A model generated the notes under the pieces. The model was not told the DNA's origin, did not search any database, and worked only from the letters and a program-made list of their open reading frames with translations. Made by a program: the position numbers and the translations under genes. Positions 61,134 through 64,000 of a stretch of DNA of 64,000 nt are shown here, in pieces. Source of the stretch: Sporosalibacterium faouarense (GTDB lineage: Bacteria > Bacillota > Clostridia > Tissierellales > VENL01); assembly GCF_016765695.1 (NCBI RefSeq), contig NZ_JAETGO010000043.1, positions 101,817 to 165,816 on the forward strand. The letters are read 5' to 3'. Each line of letters starts with the position of its first letter. The stretch's first letter is position 1.

Positions 61134-61788
61134 AATTCTGTATTTGATCAATTGCCTGTAATGCAGCTCTTTTTACATAATCCTTTTCACTTCTTCTGAA
61201 CTGTATTTCCTTTAATAACTTTAATGTATTTAAATCTCCAATATGAGCTAAAGCCTTTATAGCATATTGTCTTACTTGTGAATTCTCATCACTAATTGCC
61301 TTCTCCAACCATAGTTTGGATTCCTTTGCTTTTAGTTTTCCTAGAGCAGAGCATGATAATCTTCTAAGATTAACATTGTTGTTTTTTAATTCCATCCTTA
61401 ACAAGGGCAATAGGCTTTTAAATCTCAATTCTCCTATAGTCCATAAAAGAAGCATTTTATCATCGGGATTTTTAAATTTTGTATATCTCTTATAAATATT
61501 TTTTTCTAAAATCCCTTTCATTTCTTCATTTAATTGATTTAAAAAATCCTTTCGCTCATCTTTATTAAGGCTTATAATCTTTATAAGAATATCTTCTTCC
61601 TTATCTTTAGGTTGATTAGATTTCATTAGAATTTTGCTATCAATAATTTGTTTTTCAACAACAGCTTTATCTATTCGTCTAATTAAAGCAATTTGACTTA
61701 TTGACTTCCCTTCTAAGTATAGAAGATAACTAATGAATTTATCATCTAGGTTATTAATATTACTCCACTTCAACTCACATTCTTTCAT
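61123..61788 (-). CDS. HEAT-repeat protein
   Basis: A 221-residue protein. An N-terminal HTH-like segment (LEGKSISQIALIRRIDKAVVEKQI), and C-terminal HEAT/PBS-lyase-type repeats: LRRLSCSALGKLKAKESKLWLEKAI, QVRQYAIKALAHIGDLNTLKLLKEI, and KRAALQAIDQIQ. Probably a protein-binding scaffold. ATG at 61788 with AAAGGGTG upstream. Follows hflX by 12 bases, so probably one transcript. Confidence 0.75.
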   Translation of the reverse strand: MKECELKWSNINNLDDKFISYLLYLEGKSISQIALIRRIDKAVVEKQIIDSKILMKSNQPKDKEEDILIKIISLNKDERKDFLNQLNEEMKGILEKNIYKRYTKFKNPDDKMLLLWTIGELRFKSLLPLLRMELKNNNVNLRRLSCSALGKLKAKESKLWLEKAISDENSQVRQYAIKALAHIGDLNTLKLLKEIQFRRSEKDYVKRAALQAIDQIQNSNY

Positions 61789-61800
61789 GTATATCACCCT

Positions 61801-63093
61801 TTATAATATTTCTACCACAAATCTATTATATTTGTGATAATCAATAGAATCAAGAGTTGTTGTAATCATTGTTCCTTTTTCTTCATAGCTATAATTATCT
61901 ACTTTTGTATTATCAAAAATATATGATGATAATTGACTTTCATTATAAGGTATTAGTATATTGACTTTAAAGAATTTCTGAGGAAGTTCTTCCTCTATCA
62001 TTTTCATAAGATTATCAATGTTTATATTTTCTGTAGCAGATATATATATTTTATTTCCTGGGACATTATAAGCTACTTCTTCCCCTTCAAGTTTATCTAT
62101 TTTGTTGAATACTGTAACCATTGGCTTTTCTTCTACCTCTAAATCCTTAAGGATTTTCATAGTAGTCTTTGTTTGAATATCTAAATCTTCATTGGAAGCA
62201 TCTACAACATGTAAAAGAAGGTCAGAATACTTTACTTCCTCTAAAGTCCCTTTAAATGCTGCAACCAAATGAGTCGGTAGCTTGCTTACAAAACCAACTG
62301 TATCAGTTATTAAGAAGCTTTGACCGTTTGGCAATGTTGCTCTTCTTAAAGTGGTATCTAAGGTAGCAAAGAGCATATCATATGAGAAAACTTCTCTGCT
62401 TTCTTCATAGTCCTCACTTCTTTTAATGATTTCATTTAGCAATGTAGATTTTCCTGCATTTGTATATCCCACTAAAGCCACAATGGGTAGTGCAGAATCT
62501 TCTCTTCTCTTTCTTTTAATTTCTCTTACACTTTCTACGGATCTTAATTGTCTTCTAATTTCTGATATCCTGCTCTCAATATGTCTTCTATCTATTTCTA
62601 ATTTCTTTTCACCTGGACCTCTAGTTCCTATTCTAGATCCAGTCCTTGTAATCCTAGACATTTCAGAGCCAAATCCAACAAGCCTTGGTAATCTATATTT
62701 TAGTTGAGCAAGTTCTACCTGGAGCTTACCCTCTTTTGAAGTAGCTCTATTGGCGAATATATCTAGAATTAAAGCAGTTCTATCAATTATTCTTCTATCT
62801 ATAATATCTTCTAAGTTTCTCATTTGAGCACCGGATAATTCATCGTTAAAAACAACTGTATCTATATCCAATTCATCACAATAGTTGGAAATCTCACTAG
62901 CCTTGCCTTTGCCTATAAAATAGGCTGAATCAATTTTATGTTTATTCTGTATCACTTCAGATACTGGCTCACCACCAGCTGCTTTTACAAGCTCTTTAAG
63001 TTCTTCCATTGAACTTTCTATATTAATGTCATTTTCTCTATCAAGATTAACTCCTACTAGAAGTAGTCTTTCCTGTTCTATTTTTTGTTTCAT
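61801..63093 (-). CDS. hflX: GTPase HflX
   Basis: A 430-residue ribosome-associated GTPase that splits stalled 70S ribosomes under stress. N-terminal HflX domain (AYFIGKGKASEISNYCDELDIDTVVFNDELSGAQMRNLEDII), the coiled region RLVGFGSEMSRITRTGSRIGTRGPGEKKLEIDRR, G1 GYTNAGKSTLLNEI, G3 DTVGFVSKLPTHLVAAF, G4 FNKIDKL. Length typical. GAGGTG upstream of the ATG. Confidence 0.96.
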   Translation of the reverse strand: MKQKIEQERLLLVGVNLDRENDINIESSMEELKELVKAAGGEPVSEVIQNKHKIDSAYFIGKGKASEISNYCDELDIDTVVFNDELSGAQMRNLEDIIDRRIIDRTALILDIFANRATSKEGKLQVELAQLKYRLPRLVGFGSEMSRITRTGSRIGTRGPGEKKLEIDRRHIESRISEIRRQLRSVESVREIKRKRREDSALPIVALVGYTNAGKSTLLNEIIKRSEDYEESREVFSYDMLFATLDTTLRRATLPNGQSFLITDTVGFVSKLPTHLVAAFKGTLEEVKYSDLLLHVVDASNEDLDIQTKTTMKILKDLEVEEKPMVTVFNKIDKLEGEEVAYNVPGNKIYISATENINIDNLMKMIEEELPQKFFKVNILIPYNESQLSSYIFDNTKVDNYSYEEKGTMITTTLDSIDYHKYNRFVVEIL

Positions 63094-63416
63094 ATAATCA
63101 CCTCAATTTTTTTGAATAACATCGTATCTTTTCTTTATTTATTCTATTCTACCATCCATAAATTTTAATAAACAAAAAAATCATTTGTATCACCACTTTT
63201 CAAGATTTTAAAAGTATGCTAAAAATTATAAATACATACTTATTATAACTATATACTATATACCTTATAAATTTAAGTGTATTTTTTATTATAATTGTTT
63301 TCTACATACTATAATAAAGTCTCTTAAAGCAGACTTATATACAAACTTTTCATCTACTCTAAGAGACATTATATATTCATTTTATAAAAATAGATACTAA
63401 AATCATGATTTTTATT
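63094..63416. other. Intergenic region between hflX and yunB
   Basis: About 320 AT-rich bases. The hflX promoter must lie on its left side; a hairpin GTCTCTTA/TAAGAGAC (63319-63326 with 63360-63367) lies near the yunB end but lacks a T-run on the minus strand and has a long loop. No gene is seen. Confidence 0.5.
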
Positions 63417-64000
63417 TTAATCTGCAAAGTTCAGAACTTCACTTTCAGGCACAAATATGTAACTCTCAGGTACATCGCCAACTATAACTGTTTCTGCTAT
63501 AGGTATTGTGGTGGCAACATTAACGGTTTCAGATGCAAGAGGTACTATTATTTTAACATCAGTATTGATATTCAAATATACTTTATGTATGGTTTGATTG
63601 ATTCCTGATTCTTCAAATTCTGTGGCAAAGTCAACGGTAACTGTACCTGCTGGAACTATATCTATTTTTACCTTTGGTCCATACTGTGCTAAAATTTGAC
63701 TGTCAAAAGCATTACCTAAAGGTATTTCTATACTATTTGGAGCAATCTCTCTCATGTTCTGTTGAACCTCTAGAGCTACATCAGAAGCAATGTTATTCAT
63801 GAGGACAGTATTGGCATGCATTAATGTAATCTTTCCTTCATTATCTGTTTTTACAAAGATTAAATCATTATAGTCTATGTCATTCTTTATCTTTTCTTTT
63901 ACAGCATCATTGATTGCTTGAGTGGCTACCATTCTTGCCTTAACCTCAGACATGGCTATAATTGTCGGTTTTAAATTTCTATCAACTAAAATAAATCCAT
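63417..64000 (-). CDS. yunB: Sporulation protein YunB, 5' end beyond the window
   Basis: C-terminal ~194 residues of YunB. The frame stays open to the window edge (…FILVDRNLKPTIIAMSEVKARMVATQAINDAVKEKI…), so the internal ATG at 63953 is not the true start, and the N-terminal membrane anchor is missing from the window. NIASDVALEVQQNMREIAPNSIEIPLGN and the beta-rich C-terminal part are typical. YunB is expressed under SigE in the mother cell of Bacillus. Confidence 0.87.
   Translation of the reverse strand, partial: GFILVDRNLKPTIIAMSEVKARMVATQAINDAVKEKIKNDIDYNDLIFVKTDNEGKITLMHANTVLMNNIASDVALEVQQNMREIAPNSIEIPLGNAFDSQILAQYGPKVKIDIVPAGTVTVDFATEFEESGINQTIHKVYLNINTDVKIIVPLASETVNVATTIPIAETVIVGDVPESYIFVPESEVLNFAD

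Overview
The window is a gene-dense, AT-rich, mostly minus-strand stretch of a low-GC Firmicute chromosome. It looks like an anaerobic, endospore-forming member of the Clostridia, perhaps Tissierellales-like, but the genus cannot be fixed from sequence alone. Support comes from the SpoVE/SpoVD-type division and cell-wall cluster, several small sporulation proteins (Spo0E-like phosphatase, YhcN-type lipoprotein, DUF3189, YunB, a YjcZ-like miniprotein), strong GGAGG ribosome binding sites with frequent TTG/GTG starts, and a MurE with the DNPR motif of diaminopimelate-type enzymes. No rRNA, tRNA, prophage, transposase or CRISPR array was seen.

Layout. 1-11.3 kb: the dcw cluster read right to left (mraZ, rsmH, ftsL, two tandem SpoVD/FtsI-type PBPs, murE, mraY, murD, spoVE/ftsW, start of murG); murF is absent from its usual place. 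11.5-17.6 kb: Spo0E-like gene, lgt, a YmfH/YmfF M16 peptidase pair, a membrane-anchored protein with a ferrochelatase-like fold, and two related lipoproteins. 17.6-22.1 kb: pstS-pstC-pstA-pstB-phoU behind a three-repeat Pho box. 22.5-31 kb: ychF, an orphan class I isoprenoid-synthase-like protein, a YgjP-type metallopeptidase, an XRE regulator, a long glutamine synthetase, and asnB with Fur-box-like sites in its promoter. 31-33.4 kb: a two-gene ATPase pair of unknown role. 33.5-40.4 kb: deoC-pduL, a creatininase-family amidohydrolase, thiamine-binding and flavodoxin-like proteins, a folate ECF transporter (folT) under a THF riboswitch, a membrane Mrr-like nuclease, a TIGR01906 membrane protein and DedA. 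40.4-49.3 kb: small proteins, a fur-DUF134-nitroreductase-phosphotransferase operon, a NifX-like protein with a consensus promoter and palindrome, a SEC-C/YkgJ protein and an NhaC antiporter. 49.3-57.4 kb: yebC, a four-gene ABC importer with a DUF3798 binding protein and a candidate structured leader, nadE and cysK. 57.5-64 kb: a split TauE/SafE pair, CoA-binding protein, YigZ, a Nudix protein, DUF3189, a HEAT-repeat protein, hflX and the 3' part of yunB.

The most unusual signals are a family of three ~78 bp intergenic elements with inverted-repeat ends, the ferrochelatase-fold membrane protein that has lost the catalytic histidine motif, the structured leader of the DUF3798 transporter, the asnB Fur-like operators, the apparent AUA start of the DUF134 gene, and the paired ATPases. 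Most remaining genes are ordinary housekeeping genes.
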